From contig CANEVP010000014.1 of assembly GCA_947442475.1 (NCBI GenBank), positions 1 to 37,964 on the forward strand: DNA of 37,964 bases. Direction: 5' to 3'. Below, one piece after another: positions 18,406 through 28,047 of the stretch. A program made the position numbers and the translations under genes. This DNA is from Rickettsiales bacterium (GTDB lineage Bacteria; Pseudomonadota; Alphaproteobacteria; Rickettsiales; UBA1997). The notes below the pieces were generated by a model that worked only from the letters and a program-made list of their open reading frames with translations, had not been told where the DNA came from and ran no database searches. How positions within the stretch are numbered: position 1 is the first letter of the stretch; every line of letters starts with the position of its first letter.

Positions 18406-18880
18406 TTTTGTTATTTTTACCTGCGTTGCAGTAGTTGCTGTAATCTTGCGAGCACCTCAAAACATTGATGCCAAGGAGATTTTAGAATTTAATCGCGATC
18501 CTCAAAACTACAACGTGAAACTGCAGATTCTTGATTCCAGCCAAAAATTAGTCTCAGAATTTTTAGTTAGCATTGCCGACTCAGAAGAAAAAAAAATGTA
18601 CGGCCTAATGAATTTAGACGAACTACCACAAAATTTTGGCATGATTTTTCCTTTCAAGAAAACTCAGCTAATTACGATGTGGATGAAAAATACCCGCATC
18701 TCTCTCGACATGATTTTTATCGATGAAGACAACGTAATTGCCAGTATTCGCACCAACGCTCAACCCCACTCTCTCGACATCATTTCTTCCGAAGTAAAAG
18801 TGAAAAAAGTGTTAGAAATTAACGGCGGATTGGTTGAGAAATTGGGCATTAAAGTGGGACAAAAAATTAAACAAAAATGA
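18365..18880 (+). CDS. DUF192 family exported protein
   Basis: The protein has 171 residues from ATG 18365; TTG 18392 is an alternative start, and the longer open frame from 18221 lies in antisense to lptA and is rejected. A single N-terminal hydrophobic segment ([16 protein letters not shown], about 14-29) acts as signal or anchor. The DUF192 core follows: a VSIADSEEKKMYGLMNLDEL stretch, GMIFPFKKTQLITMWMKNT, DMIFIDEDNVIASI, and the end GGLVEKLGIKVGQKI. The function of the family is unknown. The 3' end overlaps hisD by ATGA (18877-18880). Confidence 0.9.
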   Translation: MKKIARKFDLKRFTFVIFTCVAVVAVILRAPQNIDAKEILEFNRDPQNYNVKLQILDSSQKLVSEFLVSIADSEEKKMYGLMNLDELPQNFGMIFPFKKTQLITMWMKNTRISLDMIFIDEDNVIASIRTNAQPHSLDIISSEVKVKKVLEINGGLVEKLGIKVGQKIKQK

Positions 18881-20181
18881 AAATCTTTCTAATCGAAAAC
18901 AAGCTAAACCAAAACCTCGTCGGCGCAGAAAAATCAAACTTCTACAAATTTCTAACCCAAGCTCAAAATTCTGATTTAGACGTCACCCAAATCGTCAGCG
19001 AAATTATCGCAACTACTCGTAAAAACGGCGACAAAGCTTTAATTTCCTACTCCAACAAATTCGACAAAGCAGCTTTCAAAAAGGCTGAAGATCTTTTAGT
19101 CAGCGAAAAAGAAATTAACGCCGCCGAAAAACTGGTCGCAAAAGAAGTCAAAGACGCACTAAAACTTGCCTTCACTCGCATTAAAAATTACCACAAAAAA
19201 CAGCTTCCCAAAGATTTTCGTTTTAAAGATGACGCCGGCGTTGAGCTAGGCAATCTGTGGCGCGCTATTGATTCAATTGGAGTTTACGTGCCAGGTGGCA
19301 CTGCTTCTTACCCGAGTTCAGTTTTAATGTCGGCAGTTCCGGCTTTAGTTTCTGGAGTTCGCGAAATCAGCATTTGCGCCCCAACCTCAAAGGGCAAAAT
19401 TAATCCGGTAGTTTTATTTGCCGCCAAACTTTGCGGTGTAAAAAAAATCTACAAAATCGGCGGAGCCCAAGCAATTGCTGCTTTGGCAATTGGCACCAAA
19501 ACAGTTGCCAAAGTTGATAAAATTGTTGGTCCAGGAAATTCTTTTGTTGCAACTGCCAAAAAAATTCTCTTCGGCGAAGTCGGCATCGACATGATTGCAG
19601 GGCCAACTGACGTCACCATCATTGCTGATAAAAATAATAATCCTAATTGGATTGCTGCCGACGCCCTTTCGCAACTGGAACACGGGCCTGATTCCAAGGC
19701 TTTCATCGTCACTGACAATCAAGATTTTGCGCTGAAAGTTTCGGCAGCGATTTCTTGCTTAAAAAATGATTTACCACGCGCGGCAATTATTGAAAAATCT
19801 TTAGAAAATTCGGCGATTTTTGTAATTAAAAATCTCGAAGATGCAGCTCATTTAGCTAATTTCATCGCACCCGAACATTTAGAAATCGCCACTAAAAACG
19901 CGGAAAAATTCTTGCCAAAAATTCAAAATGCCGGCGCAATTTTCTTAGGAAACTACACTCCCGAAAGCATCGGCGATTACATGGCCGGGCCAAGTCACAC
20001 GCTACCAACATCAGCCTCGGCAAAATTTTCTAGCGGGCTTTCGGTTTTTGATTTCTTAAAAAGAATCTCGCTAATTTCTTGCGATGAAAAATCCTTCAAA
20101 AAATTGGCCAAAGCCACTGCCACTCTGGCTCAGTGTGAAGGTTTGCAGGCGCATGCTTTAAGCGTAACTATTAGAAAATAA
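18877..20181 (+). CDS. hisD: histidinol dehydrogenase
   Basis: HisD is zinc-dependent and oxidises L-histidinol to L-histidine in two NAD-linked steps. It has 434 residues, full length. VYVPGGTASYPSSVLMSAVP, then GGAQAIAALAIGT and KIVGPGNSFVATAKK bind NAD. AGPTDVTIIAD, the zinc region SQLEHGPDSKAFIV, APEHLEIA (catalytic Glu/His) and YMAGPSHTLPTSASA are all present. No other his gene is in the window, so the pathway must be encoded elsewhere or the enzyme acts alone. It is coupled to DUF192 upstream (ATGA) and bamD downstream (TAATG). Confidence 0.96.
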   Translation: MKIFLIENKLNQNLVGAEKSNFYKFLTQAQNSDLDVTQIVSEIIATTRKNGDKALISYSNKFDKAAFKKAEDLLVSEKEINAAEKLVAKEVKDALKLAFTRIKNYHKKQLPKDFRFKDDAGVELGNLWRAIDSIGVYVPGGTASYPSSVLMSAVPALVSGVREISICAPTSKGKINPVVLFAAKLCGVKKIYKIGGAQAIAALAIGTKTVAKVDKIVGPGNSFVATAKKILFGEVGIDMIAGPTDVTIIADKNNNPNWIAADALSQLEHGPDSKAFIVTDNQDFALKVSAAISCLKNDLPRAAIIEKSLENSAIFVIKNLEDAAHLANFIAPEHLEIATKNAEKFLPKIQNAGAIFLGNYTPESIGDYMAGPSHTLPTSASAKFSSGLSVFDFLKRISLISCDEKSFKKLAKATATLAQCEGLQAHALSVTIRK

Positions 20182-20921
20182 TGAAAAACATTCAAAAACT
20201 TCTCTTTATTTTAGCTCTCACCCTCGCCTTTTCCTGCTCTAAAAAAGCCGAAGAAAAAACGAGCGCTGAGATTGCCTACACTAAAGCCGCAAAATTTCTT
20301 AAAGATAAAAGTTACTCTGAGGCGGCGGATGCTTTTGAGAAAATCGACAGCGATTTTCCATTTTCAAAATGGGCAATTAAAGGCCAAAGCATGGCAGTTT
20401 ATGCCCGTTACAAAGAAGAAAATTACACCAAATTATTGCAAAGCGTTGACGATTTTTTACGCCTCAATCCATCCAGCGAATATGTGCCCTACATGCTCTA
20501 CATGAAGGGTCTATCTTACTACGACCAAATTCCTAGCATCGAGCGTGCGCAAGATAATACACAGCAAGCCTCTTTTGTTTTTCGCGAATTAATTGCGCGA
20601 TTTCCTTCTGACGAGCACACAGCTGACGCCCGCGAAAGACTTTCTTTTATTGATGAACATTTGGCGGGCGCTAAAATGTCGGTTGGGCGCTACCAAATGA
20701 AAGTGCAAAATTACATTGGTGCGATTGAAAATTTTCGCGACGTGATTGCGCGCTACCGCTACACCAATCAAGTGCCCGAAGCCTATTTTCGCATTACCGA
20801 AATTTACTACAAGCTTGGCTTGCAAGACGAAGGCAAAAAATCTTTTCAAAAATTAAGCGACAAATTCCCCGAAAGTCACTGGAGTGCGCTCGCCACAAAA
20901 ATAGTCGAAAACCATGATTAA
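20181..20921 (+). CDS. bamD: outer membrane assembly lipoprotein BamD
   Basis: BamD is the essential lipoprotein partner of BamA in beta-barrel insertion. It has 246 residues. The signal MKNIQKLLFILALTLAFSC ends in a lipobox with Cys19. Five TPR-like helical pairs follow, recognisable from AAKFLKDKSYSEAADAFEKI, PSSEYVPYMLYMKGLSYYDQ, RFPSDEHTADARERLSF and the repeat with YIGAIENFRDVIARY. Length and the YDQI-to-D pattern fit BamD (YfiO). Start overlaps the hisD stop by one base; its end overlaps bioA by 8 bases. Confidence 0.94.
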   Translation: MKNIQKLLFILALTLAFSCSKKAEEKTSAEIAYTKAAKFLKDKSYSEAADAFEKIDSDFPFSKWAIKGQSMAVYARYKEENYTKLLQSVDDFLRLNPSSEYVPYMLYMKGLSYYDQIPSIERAQDNTQQASFVFRELIARFPSDEHTADARERLSFIDEHLAGAKMSVGRYQMKVQNYIGAIENFRDVIARYRYTNQVPEAYFRITEIYYKLGLQDEGKKSFQKLSDKFPESHWSALATKIVENHD

Positions 20922-22155
20922 TCAGGGTGCCAATCACATCTGGCTGCCTTACAGTCAAATGCAAAATCACCTGCCCCAGCTTGAAGTTGAAGGCGCACGT
21001 GGCTCAAAAATTTTCTTAAAAAACGGTCAAGTTTTAATCGATGGAATTTCGTCGTGGTGGAGCATGGCGCACGGCTACAGCCATCCCCACATTATTAAAG
21101 AATTAGTACGTCAGGCAAAAATTTTGCCCCACATTATGCTCGCCGGATTTGCTAATGACGAAACTTACAAACTAGCTTACCGCCTGTGTCAATTCACTAG
21201 AATGGATCGGGTGTTTTTTTCAGATTCGGGGTCAACTGCCGTCGAAGTTGCGATGAAAATCTGTTGGCAATTTCACATTAATTCTGGCGTATCTTCAAAG
21301 ACCAAATTCATTTCTTTTAAAAATTCTTATCACGGCGACACAACGGGCGCAATGTCGCTTGCTGATTTAAATTCAGGAATGCACCAAAAATTTGAGAAAA
21401 TTTTGCTGCAAAATTTCTCACTAGATTTGCCGCAAAACCAAAATGACCTCAACGCTTTTGAAGATTTTGTTCGCAAAAATAAAAATATTTTAGCCGGAAT
21501 TTTTGTTGAGCCCCTAATTCAGTGTGCTGGCGGCATGATTTTTGGAGACGCAGAAATTTTGCGGCAGATTTTTTTAATCGCCAAAAAACACGAGGTTCTT
21601 TTTGTAGCTGACGAATGTGCGGTTGGATTTTACCGCACTGGCAAAAAATTTGCGATTAATCACGCCAAGATTTCTCCCGATATTTTATTGGTGGGAAAAG
21701 CCTTAACTGGGGGCGTCATGACTTTAGCAGCAACTTTAGTTTCAGAAGAAATCTTTAAAAAATTCTTAGGCAACTCTCTTGATTTAGCTTTAATGCACGG
21801 CCCAACTTTTATGGGCAATCCTCTCGCGGCAAGCGCTGCCAATGCTTCATTAGATTTATTTGAAAGTGAAAATTACGAGAAAAAAGTTTTGGCTCACGAA
21901 GTTTTCTTGAAAAAAGAATTAGAAAAATGTCGCAATTTAAGAAATGTTAAAGATGTGCGAGTGCTTGGCGCCGTTGGCGCGGTAGAAATTGAAGGTGGCT
22001 TTGAAAAGATGCTAGATTTGCGCAAAAAATTTGTTGAAGCCGGAGTTTTTTTACGTCCTTTTGGCGGATGTATTTACACCATGCCAGCACTAAATATTAA
22101 AAAATCTGAGCTGAAAAAAATTACTGATTCGATTGCAAAAATCTTGCAAAACTGA
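20914..22155 (+). CDS. bioA: adenosylmethionine-8-amino-7-oxononanoate aminotransferase
   Basis: BioA transfers the amino group of S-adenosylmethionine to KAPA, giving DAPA in biotin synthesis. It has 413 residues. HIWLPYSQM near the N-terminus, DGISSWWSMAHGYSHP, FFSDSGSTAVEVAMKICWQF, NSYHGDTTGAMSLAD, ADECAVGFYRTGK and the PLP-lysine segment LLVGKALTGGVMTLAAT (Lys about 261) are diagnostic, as is the LMHGPTFMGNPLAASAA stretch. No bioB, bioD or bioF is here. It is the last gene of the DUF192-hisD-bamD-bioA operon; a perfect hairpin overlaps the stop. Confidence 0.96.
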   Translation: MINQGANHIWLPYSQMQNHLPQLEVEGARGSKIFLKNGQVLIDGISSWWSMAHGYSHPHIIKELVRQAKILPHIMLAGFANDETYKLAYRLCQFTRMDRVFFSDSGSTAVEVAMKICWQFHINSGVSSKTKFISFKNSYHGDTTGAMSLADLNSGMHQKFEKILLQNFSLDLPQNQNDLNAFEDFVRKNKNILAGIFVEPLIQCAGGMIFGDAEILRQIFLIAKKHEVLFVADECAVGFYRTGKKFAINHAKISPDILLVGKALTGGVMTLAATLVSEEIFKKFLGNSLDLALMHGPTFMGNPLAASAANASLDLFESENYEKKVLAHEVFLKKELEKCRNLRNVKDVRVLGAVGAVEIEGGFEKMLDLRKKFVEAGVFLRPFGGCIYTMPALNIKKSELKKITDSIAKILQN

Positions 22156-22179
22156 ATTTTCTACAGCCTGTAGAAAATT
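22155..22179. terminator. palindromic hairpin at the bioA end
   Basis: AATTTTCTACA (22155-22165) and TGTAGAAAATT (22169-22179) pair perfectly around a GCC loop, beginning at the last base of the bioA stop. No T-run follows on either strand, so it may work by another mechanism or in both directions with the convergent kinase gene. A second short AT palindrome (AAAATCGCGATTTT) lies near 22216-22231. Confidence 0.45.
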
Positions 22180-22238
22180 GGCTTTTGCCCTTATTTGGCG
22201 AGGGTCAAAAAATTGAAAATCGCGATTTTTTAACAAAA

Positions 22239-24200
22239 TTAGAAGATAATTCTCACCTTAGTTCCCTTGCCTTTCTCGGAATGAATTTCGAATAATCCGC
22301 CTTGGGCTTCGACTAAATATTTCACGATTGGCAGACCCAAACCAGTTGAATCGATTTTTTTGGTTAAATCATGCTTGATCGTGCCATATTTTTTTGAGGC
22401 GATTTTGATTTCTTCTTCATCCATGCCGAAACCGCGATCTTCGATTTCAATACAAACGCGGCTTTCTTGTTTTTCTTTTTTGACCTGAAGGGCTGACAAT
22501 AAATATTCCTTTCTTGTGTCGTTAATATCGTCACTACCTTTAATACCTAACTCAATTACTTCATTGATTTTAGCGGTTTCATCAAAGGTTAAATAATCGA
22601 GATTAATTTTGATCTCAGTGCTTTCGGGGCTATATTTGATTGAGTTGCTGATGATGTTAACGATCACCTGCTTAACTCTTCTTGGATCAAGATTTGAGGC
22701 GATAAATTTTTTGCTCAGATTCTTGTCAATGTTGGTAATGATATTTTTTCTCTCGTACATCGCTCGGGTTTTCATCAATTTGATTGAGCGCAGCGTAATA
22801 TCTTGTAGATCTACCAACTCTGATTCTTCAATTTTAAACTCGCCGGTTTGCGCTTGATTGACGTCTAAAATATCATTGACAAAAATTAGAGACTCTTCGC
22901 CAAGCCTTACAATATCAATAATCCACGAGATATTTTCATCTTCTCTTTCTTGTAATTCGACAATGTCGGTTGAGGCGTCTCTTTGCGTTAAATTTAATTT
23001 TAACAACTCTCCCAAACCAACAACTCCGGCCAACATATTTTTTAGCTCGTGAGCAGTGGAGGCTAGAAATTCGGTTTTGTTGTGATTCTCATTTTCTGCC
23101 GTTTCTTTGCCTTTTTTTAAGCTTTTTTTGAGCGCTTCTTCTTTGATTAAAAACTCTTTTACCTTATCGATTGAAGCACCTAACAGATTGACTTCGGCGA
23201 TGTCTGTTACCGGAACCAAAGCATCTAATTTTCCTTGAGAAATATCGTTGGCAGTTTTGGCAAGATTGACTATGGGTTGCAGAAGTTTTGCTCTGAAGAA
23301 ATAAAGCAAAATCAAGAAAAAAATTGTCAGATAAAGCGTATTTAGAGCCTTGGGAATAAAGTCTTCCCAAAGTCGCAACCAAAATAATTTATGATTTACA
23401 CCTACCAATATTTTAAACTGGTAGGACTCATTTAACTGATAATAAAAATTATCGTCGCGCAATTTGATGAATCCTTGATGTGGATTTAATTTTTGAAAAT
23501 CTGAAACTAATGAGTCGATATTTTTTTTATCAAAATTGCCCGACGTAAATACAATTGATCCGCTGCGATCAATAACAACGAAGGTTTCGTAAGAATTAAC
23601 AGCGACTGATTCTAGCTTTCTTTGCAACTTTTCAACATTGACGCCGAGAGAAATTATTCCGGCTGCCGCACCGTTTTTCTTGGTAATACCAAAACCAAAT
23701 GGGATGATTTTTTCGTTGCTGACAATGCCAACATCAACTTTTGACGATAGCAATCTCCACGGCCGTTTCTTGGAATCGACAATCCAAGATCTTCTTTCTT
23801 TGGTGACAAGAATCGGATCTTTTAAAGCGCCTTGCATATTACTGGCAATTACTTGATCTTGGATATTAATAAAATCGAAAAGAGTCCAAGTGAAAATATC
23901 TTGCGACTTTTGATCGATTTTTGGTTGAGTCTTAAGCAGAACTTTCGCGACAGTTTCTTTGTTCGCGTCATGCTTTTCTAAAATCTGGTTTCCAATAAAG
24001 TTCGAAATATTTTCTACATAATTCAGAGACTCACCCAACTGCTGATTAATTTTGTGCGCAGTGCTTCTGATGGCAGATTTCGAGCTGATATAAAAGCTTC
24101 GGTAAGAAGAAAATAAAATCAGGAAAGAGATTAGAATAGCACCAAATACCACCACATTGGTAAACAGCTTATAGTCTTTATTTAAGCTTTGTAATTTCAT
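22239..24200 (-). CDS. membrane sensor histidine kinase
   Basis: The protein has 653 residues from ATG 24200 (MKLQSLNKDYKLF); 24236 is possible but would overlap the divergent gene. A first membrane helix is at about 12-33, then an extracytoplasmic Cache-like sensor region of about 250 residues, a second helix near 280-300 (TLYLTIFFLILLYFF), and HAMP (AKLLQPIVNLAKTANDISQG). The dimerisation box is FLASTAHELKNMLAGVVGLG with phospho-His near 384; it has AHELKN instead of the common SHELRTP. The ATPase has N box QVIVNIISNSIKYSP, G1 EIEDRGFGMDEEE and G2 STGLGLPIVKYLVEAQGG. No response regulator adjoins it. The signal sensed is unknown. Confidence 0.92.
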   Translation of the reverse strand: MKLQSLNKDYKLFTNVVVFGAILISFLILFSSYRSFYISSKSAIRSTAHKINQQLGESLNYVENISNFIGNQILEKHDANKETVAKVLLKTQPKIDQKSQDIFTWTLFDFINIQDQVIASNMQGALKDPILVTKERRSWIVDSKKRPWRLLSSKVDVGIVSNEKIIPFGFGITKKNGAAAGIISLGVNVEKLQRKLESVAVNSYETFVVIDRSGSIVFTSGNFDKKNIDSLVSDFQKLNPHQGFIKLRDDNFYYQLNESYQFKILVGVNHKLFWLRLWEDFIPKALNTLYLTIFFLILLYFFRAKLLQPIVNLAKTANDISQGKLDALVPVTDIAEVNLLGASIDKVKEFLIKEEALKKSLKKGKETAENENHNKTEFLASTAHELKNMLAGVVGLGELLKLNLTQRDASTDIVELQEREDENISWIIDIVRLGEESLIFVNDILDVNQAQTGEFKIEESELVDLQDITLRSIKLMKTRAMYERKNIITNIDKNLSKKFIASNLDPRRVKQVIVNIISNSIKYSPESTEIKINLDYLTFDETAKINEVIELGIKGSDDINDTRKEYLLSALQVKKEKQESRVCIEIEDRGFGMDEEEIKIASKKYGTIKHDLTKKIDSTGLGLPIVKYLVEAQGGLFEIHSEKGKGTKVRIIF

Positions 24201-24217
24201 TTTTTTAAGCGTTCGAG

Positions 24218-26296
24218 ATGAAAGAAAAACCCACAATTACTTCAGGTACAGCTGCTTATGAAAAACCTAATAGCAATGAAGTCGATACTTCTTTCAGCAG
24301 CAGCACCTCAAATACAAGCACCAACTCAAATAGAGGCAACAGAACTGAAGGAACAATCAGAAAAGTGCATGGTAAAAGCCAAAAAAATACGACAACATTT
24401 AAAGAAGTTGATCATGCACAAATGGCAGCAGAAAATTTTGCAAAAACCATCGCGCTACAGCATACAAAAGATGTTTATGAGATTCGCTATGATACAAAGC
24501 CAGGAGAAAAGAGCGCTTTTGAATTAAAGTTTTTTGAGGATATTTTGGTAGTTGATGGGGAATGGCATGTTATTGACCGAGCCTTATCTTCAGTTCTGCC
24601 ATCGCTTAGTACACGCGCTACAGAATATAAAAAAGCAACCGAAGTTCAATTTGAAGAAGCACGAAAAAAACAAAACAAAGAACAGCTTAAGCAGCTAACT
24701 TCTCAACTAAAACCGCTAACCGCAAAAGCTTTAGATTTTGGCTCTGGAGACGGCAGAGCTTTGGGAATTTGGATTAAACTTGCCGACCTGCTAAAGCCCT
24801 ATGGAATCACTCTAGAAGTTACATCTTACGATATAGTTAGAAGCGGCGTTAATTCTTACAAATCAAAATTAACCAACCCGCGCCTACCTCAAGAATATGT
24901 TGATGATTTAAAAGAGACTTATGGAGAAAGACTTTATCAAGCTCGAAAGCTAGATCCTGAATTTCTAACGAAAGATCGATATGACGAAGATTTAAAAAAA
25001 CTTTATTCACAAGATATCTACGAAGAAACTTATTCAGAAGTTTATTGCGCAAATCTTCCAAAATCAGGAGAGCTCGTAGGGAAAAAACTATATCGCGAAG
25101 ATAAAGAGAAATTCGTTGATGATCTTTCCAAAATCACTATCGACCTTGATTTTGATCCAAATGCCGCCGCTTTAAAAAAACAATATGGCGAAGAGCTTTA
25201 TGAAAGGCGCAAAGTAGCAGATGACTTTCCAAGCATGTCGGACTACTTAGCCTTAAGAACAAAATACCAAGAAACTTTTAAACAAGATTTTTTTGAAGCT
25301 CTTCTGGTGGAGGGTCAACCCTTCACGCAAGAAGATGTGATAAAGTATGCCAAAGATAAAGCCGCCGATAAAATTGACTCTCTCATCAAAAGAATGCCTA
25401 AATTTCTTGAAGTAGAAGAAAAGACTTTAGCAGAAGCTTACGGCGATGAAGACCTCAGTTTATACCCCAGCGACTTTATTAAAGACAAAAATAGAGAAGC
25501 CGATGAAAAGCCACTAATAGAATATTGCGGCACTCATCAAAGAGATAATTTAAAAATTAAATTTTTACTGGGAAGCCCAGAACTAGACCAAGATCAGTTT
25601 AAGCAAATACTTAGAGACGGAGAATCTTTTGACATAAGTTTGATTTTATATGGCTGCTTATCGCACATACCTGAAGCCGAAAAACGCGATGGTTTTCTAG
25701 AATCTATCAGAGACATTACTAGCAGCGATGGTCGCATAGCAATGACTGTTCCAGGACAAATCTTTTTCAAAGAAGATTTAAAAAAAATGGAGTGGTTGGT
25801 AAAAAGCGGCTTACTTTCTAAATCAAAAATACGTCACGGCGACGTTATTTACACCGCAACTGATATTAAAGATTCTGGCGCTAGCGAAGCTGAAACTGAA
25901 AATTTACGCTCTTTGTTTTTTGCAACATACTCCGCCGATCAATTAAAAGAGTTGTTAGAAAAAATTAGCCCCAAAGATCATGAGATTTTTATTTCATCTC
26001 TGGCAAATCCCTCAACAATTTCAAATTCTAACTTAGCTTTTCGAACCGCCGAAAGAGTTGCTTCTCAGATTCTTTCCACCGTGATGAATAGACCAGAGTT
26101 CTCAAAATATGTAGATGCCGGATATTACGGAGTTGTGATGCCGGGAGCGGCTGAAAAAAAAGATTCAGGACCAGAGACGCAAACTGCCAAAGAAACAAAA
26201 ACAACTAACAAGAAATCAGAAACTAGGGGCGGCTGGCTTACCAATATTCTAAGCGGATTAGGACTTGCAAACGAAACAAAAAACCACTCTCTCTAA
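24218..26296 (+). CDS. class I methyltransferase-fold protein with large inserted domain, unrecognised family
   Basis: The protein has 692 residues. The N-terminus (about 10-60) is Ser/Thr/Asn-rich and disordered-looking (SFSSSTSNTSTNSNRGN). A SAM-binding motif I, AKALDFGSGDGRALGIW, lies near 168-184, with EVTSYDIVRSG as the following acidic strand. The fold then appears interrupted from about 205 to 450 by charged helices containing YGERLYQARK (Tyr235) and YGEELYERRK (Tyr323) and a tyrosine cluster at 268, 272 and 276. The fold resumes with FDISLILYGCLSHIPEAEKR (about 470) and DGRIAMTVPG. The C-terminus is Lys/Thr-rich, with GGWLTNILSGLGLA near the end. There is no signal peptide or membrane helix. 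The substrate is unknown; a type IV effector is conceivable but unproven. Confidence 0.8.
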   Translation: MKEKPTITSGTAAYEKPNSNEVDTSFSSSTSNTSTNSNRGNRTEGTIRKVHGKSQKNTTTFKEVDHAQMAAENFAKTIALQHTKDVYEIRYDTKPGEKSAFELKFFEDILVVDGEWHVIDRALSSVLPSLSTRATEYKKATEVQFEEARKKQNKEQLKQLTSQLKPLTAKALDFGSGDGRALGIWIKLADLLKPYGITLEVTSYDIVRSGVNSYKSKLTNPRLPQEYVDDLKETYGERLYQARKLDPEFLTKDRYDEDLKKLYSQDIYEETYSEVYCANLPKSGELVGKKLYREDKEKFVDDLSKITIDLDFDPNAAALKKQYGEELYERRKVADDFPSMSDYLALRTKYQETFKQDFFEALLVEGQPFTQEDVIKYAKDKAADKIDSLIKRMPKFLEVEEKTLAEAYGDEDLSLYPSDFIKDKNREADEKPLIEYCGTHQRDNLKIKFLLGSPELDQDQFKQILRDGESFDISLILYGCLSHIPEAEKRDGFLESIRDITSSDGRIAMTVPGQIFFKEDLKKMEWLVKSGLLSKSKIRHGDVIYTATDIKDSGASEAETENLRSLFFATYSADQLKELLEKISPKDHEIFISSLANPSTISNSNLAFRTAERVASQILSTVMNRPEFSKYVDAGYYGVVMPGAAEKKDSGPETQTAKETKTTNKKSETRGGWLTNILSGLGLANETKNHSL

Positions 26297-26301
26297 AACA
26301 A

Positions 26302-28047
26302 CTATTCTTTGTAAAACCCGTCAATTACTTCTTTGAATTTCACTTCTAAAACGCCTCTCTTCAATTTCATCGAAGGCGTAACATCGCCAGACTCGATAGA
26401 TATTGGCTCTAGCGCAATGTGAAATTTCTGCACTTGCTCCCAATGATCTAGGCCAACATTCACTTCAAAAATATTCTTTTGGACAAAATTTCTTAATTCT
26501 TTCGACTGCAAAAACTCTTCATCGCTTCCCGCAAAAGCAAATTTTTCTTTGGTTCTTTTAAGTATTTCAAAATCAGGAAATAAAATTACTGAGGTAAATT
26601 TTTTACCTTCCGCAATTACAATCGCGCCCAGTAAAAATCCCAAACTCTGCATAATTTTTTGCTCGATTGGAACCGGGCTGACATATTTTCCGTTAGTGTT
26701 TTTAAATAGTTCTTTTTTGCGGCCAATAATTTTAACAAATCCTTCTTCGTCAATGCTTGCCAAATCGCCAGTTTTAAGCCAACCATTTTCAATTATTTGA
26801 GCAGTTTTTTCCGGCTGATTTCTATAGCCATGCATCACGTTGGGGCCAGAAACAATTAACTCACCGTCAGCTGCAATTTTTAATTCTACATTCGGAAATG
26901 CCTTGCCAACAGTACCAATTTTATGCGCCTTGTCGCAATTTGCTGCAATCACTGGTGACGTTTCAGTCATGCCGTAACCGCAAAATAAATTGATGCCGAT
27001 ATTTTTGTAGAAGCGCTCTAAATCTGAAGATAGAGCCGCTCCACCACAAATCATCATTTTAACATTTCCACCTAAAGCAGCGCGAAATTTTTTAAAAATT
27101 ATCAAATCGTAAATCTTGTCGAAGAAGTTTAGCGGAGCTTCTGGATCTTTGGTTAAAGCACGTTTTAAAGCTTTTTGCCCCAAGCATTTTTTTAAACCAC
27201 TAGCTGAATCAACGCCATTTCTGATGCAGATAAAAACTTTTTCCAACATTCTCGGAACACTGGTAATCAAGGTTGGAGAGATTTCTTTTAGGGCATTTGC
27301 CACATTTTTTACGTCATCGGAAAAATAAATTGAAACGCCCCGCGAAATATAAAACATTGTTACCATGCGTTCAAAAATATGGGCTAGTGGCAAAAATGAT
27401 AGAGCGACATCTTTTTTAGAGAGCGCAAAAAATTCTGCCGTTGCCTTAACTTGCGAAACTAAATTTAGATGCGTCAACTCAACGCCTTTCGGTTTTCCGG
27501 TGCTTCCTGAAGTGTAAATTATTGTCGCGATATCTTGCGGCGTTGCAATTTTTTGCATCGCTTCAAAATCATATTTTTTTTCTTCGGCAGCCTTTTTGCC
27601 CAGTAAAATCAAGTCTTCGAAACTGATCGAGTTTTCTTTAGTAAAACCGTAAGTGATAATTTTTAAATCGAGATTTTGGTTTTTTATCGTCTCAAAAAAT
27701 TCTGAACTGTCGCAGAAAATATATTTCACCGAAGCATCTGAAATTTCAAAAAGCAGATTTTCTTTCGAAATATTGTGAAAAATCGGAACCGTAGTTGCGC
27801 CCGCTAAAATCGCGCCAAAATCAGCAATTAACCAGATCGGATTTTGGTAAGAAAAAATCGCAAAACTGTCATTTTTTTGCAAACCCAACTCTCGCAATCC
27901 ACAGGCAAAATAAAAAATATTTTCACGAAATTCCTGATTAGAAAAAGATCGTATCTGACCTTTTTCTTTAAAATTAAAAGCGCGAGGATTGCTGAAACTA
28001 GAATCCTGAAAGCCAATTAATTCCGAAAGGGTTGAGAAGTTTTTCAT
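26302..28047 (-). CDS. AMP-forming long-chain acyl-CoA synthetase
   Basis: The protein has 581 residues of the ANL adenylate-forming family. The P-loop-like YTSGSTGKPKGVELTH, the AMP-binding GYGMTETSPVIA, WLKTGDLASIDEEGFVKIIG, and the hinge GRKKELFKNTNGKYVSP (with catalytic Lys expected nearby) match long-chain fatty acid-CoA ligases of the FAA1/FadD15 type. It would activate fatty acids for lipid synthesis or oxidation, associated with the inner membrane. It abuts the M48 gene (28048) with no spacer, so the two are probably co-transcribed. It is convergent with the methyltransferase-like gene, with 5 bases between stops. Confidence 0.93.
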   Translation of the reverse strand: MKNFSTLSELIGFQDSSFSNPRAFNFKEKGQIRSFSNQEFRENIFYFACGLRELGLQKNDSFAIFSYQNPIWLIADFGAILAGATTVPIFHNISKENLLFEISDASVKYIFCDSSEFFETIKNQNLDLKIITYGFTKENSISFEDLILLGKKAAEEKKYDFEAMQKIATPQDIATIIYTSGSTGKPKGVELTHLNLVSQVKATAEFFALSKKDVALSFLPLAHIFERMVTMFYISRGVSIYFSDDVKNVANALKEISPTLITSVPRMLEKVFICIRNGVDSASGLKKCLGQKALKRALTKDPEAPLNFFDKIYDLIIFKKFRAALGGNVKMMICGGAALSSDLERFYKNIGINLFCGYGMTETSPVIAANCDKAHKIGTVGKAFPNVELKIAADGELIVSGPNVMHGYRNQPEKTAQIIENGWLKTGDLASIDEEGFVKIIGRKKELFKNTNGKYVSPVPIEQKIMQSLGFLLGAIVIAEGKKFTSVILFPDFEILKRTKEKFAFAGSDEEFLQSKELRNFVQKNIFEVNVGLDHWEQVQKFHIALEPISIESGDVTPSMKLKRGVLEVKFKEVIDGFYKE

